Shown here: positions 63,418-64,000 of the stretch, piece by piece
Numbering within the stretch: position 1 is the first letter of the stretch
How the letters are laid out: the number at the start of each line of letters is the position of its first letter
NCBI GenBank assembly: GCA_030065125.1
Contig: JASJDM010000008.1
Location: 1-64,000, forward strand
Origin: Lysobacterales bacterium
Lineage (GTDB): Bacteria > Pseudomonadota > Gammaproteobacteria > Xanthomonadales > SZUA-38
Direction: 5' to 3'
Length of the DNA: 64,000 bases
Notes under the pieces: generated by a model
Told to the model about the DNA's origin: nothing
Databases searched by the model: none
The model's input: the letters and a program-made list of their open reading frames with translations, nothing else
Position numbers and translations under genes: made by a program

Positions 63418-64000
63418 AGCTGATCTCGCAGTCTGAATTGCTGGATTTCTTCTGTAATGTCGATGCCAACCGGGCACCAGGTGATGCAGCGGCCGCAGCC
63501 AACGCAGCCTGAGCTGCCGAACTGGTCGTGCCAGGTGCTCAGCTTGTGGGTCATCCACTGCCGGTAGCGCGAAGCCGTTGAGTGGCGGATCTCGCCGCCG
63601 GCAACAAAACTGAATCCGCGATTGAAGCAGGAATCCCAGCGTCGCCAGCGTTCGGCGTGTTCGCCGGTGAGGTCCGTGGAGTCTTCCACATCACTGCAGA
63701 AGCAGGTGGGGCAGGACAGGGTGCAGTTGGCGCAGCTCAGGCAGCGTTCCTCGATTTCCCCCCAGTGGATACTCTCCGAGGCCCGCTCAATCAGCTCCCG
63801 CAGCCCGTCGGTGTCAACGGTTCGCGTCTGGCCGTCGGCCGCGGAGGCAATGCCGGCGCGCGCGGATTCGATCTGTGACTCGCTGGCCTCCGCCGTCTGC
63901 AGTGCGTCGAGAATCTCCCGCCCGCGCTCTGACCCCGCCTGGGCAACAAACGCATGCTTGGGCTCCAGGATTTCCGTCAGGACGAGGTCAAACCCCCCGG
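63414..64000 (-). CDS. hydB: Group 3b hydrogenase beta subunit, partial (5' end beyond window)
   Basis: 195 codons visible, open to the right edge, so the N-terminus is missing. Two cysteine groups, [14 protein letters not shown] and [14 protein letters not shown], are the two [4Fe-4S] clusters of the ferredoxin-like beta subunit. It links the delta and gamma subunits. The first gene seen of the operon; hydrogenase promoter must be outside the window. Confidence 0.9.
   Translation of the reverse strand, partial: GGFDLVLTEILEPKHAFVAQAGSERGREILDALQTAEASESQIESARAGIASAADGQTRTVDTDGLRELIERASESIHWGEIEERCLSCANCTLSCPTCFCSDVEDSTDLTGEHAERWRRWDSCFNRGFSFVAGGEIRHSTASRYRQWMTHKLSTWHDQFGSSGCVGCGRCITWCPVGIDITEEIQQFRLRDQL

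Overview
The window reads as one chromosomal segment of a high-GC, free-living gammaproteobacterium. The gene families are aerobic and marine-like, and two secreted proteins end in the 'FGNGFE' tail that I associate with Lysobacterales/Wenzhouxiangella-type gammaproteobacteria. That placement is inference; no rRNA or marker gene is present. There is no phage, IS transposase, CRISPR array or plasmid function. The only mobile-looking DNA is three kinds of short palindromic intergenic repeat.

Layout. 0-8.5 kb: a PPP-type phosphatase, then a compact set of succinate dehydrogenase/fumarate reductase genes (A-C-D-B order) followed by a CBS-domain protein and a DASS-type dicarboxylate/anion transporter, which look like one transcription unit. 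8.7-17.4 kb: a small excisionase-type helix-turn-helix gene behind a phased A-tract region, followed with tight overlaps by a Mrp/Mbh-like cation/proton antiporter (E, F, G, fused DE-B, C, D, D, small membrane protein, D), then a DUF1295 membrane protein. 17.4-22.4 kb: a 1657-residue secreted mosaic (SBBP propeller, FTP/M4 metallopeptidase, TSP3 calcium repeats).

22.5-35.4 kb, all on the minus strand: an apparent scavenging locus for peptide-like or amide compounds. It holds an alpha/beta hydrolase, an M19 dipeptidase, an AraC regulator, a TonB-dependent receptor, a GPH-type symporter, a DUF885 peptidase-like protein, an alpha/beta-hydrolase::M3-oligopeptidase fusion and an FAD amine/amino-acid oxidase. 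Two exactly tandem 21-bp repeats between the AraC gene and the receptor are good operator candidates. This locus, and the fusion enzyme in it, is the best candidate here for an undescribed system.

35.5-52 kb: mixed accessory and housekeeping genes: cytochrome P450, NUDIX hydrolase, a HEAGH-containing secreted protein of unknown family, DUF1772 + NmrA under an AraC/OruR-like regulator, DUF457 membrane protein, a PQQ-type sugar dehydrogenase, a double-VOC protein, aldo/keto reductase with a divergent LysR regulator, an S41-like protease, a lipoprotein with PD40 repeats, another AraC regulator and tRNA-Arg(TCG). A decayed alpha/beta-hydrolase gene lies at 46.1-46.2 kb.

52-64 kb: a penicillin-acylase family enzyme, a diheme cytochrome c with a cytochrome c', an acyl-lipid/acyl-CoA desaturase, a DUF3524 glycosyltransferase related to the queuosine-tRNA mannosyltransferase family, a TauE/SafE exporter and, running off the right edge, a group 3b NAD(P)-linked [NiFe]-hydrogenase operon (beta, cyclic-nucleotide-binding-domain protein, gamma, delta, alpha, maturation protease). 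Together the genes suggest a respiratory heterotroph that can also cycle H2/NADPH, maintain a Na+/H+ gradient and scavenge peptidic compounds.
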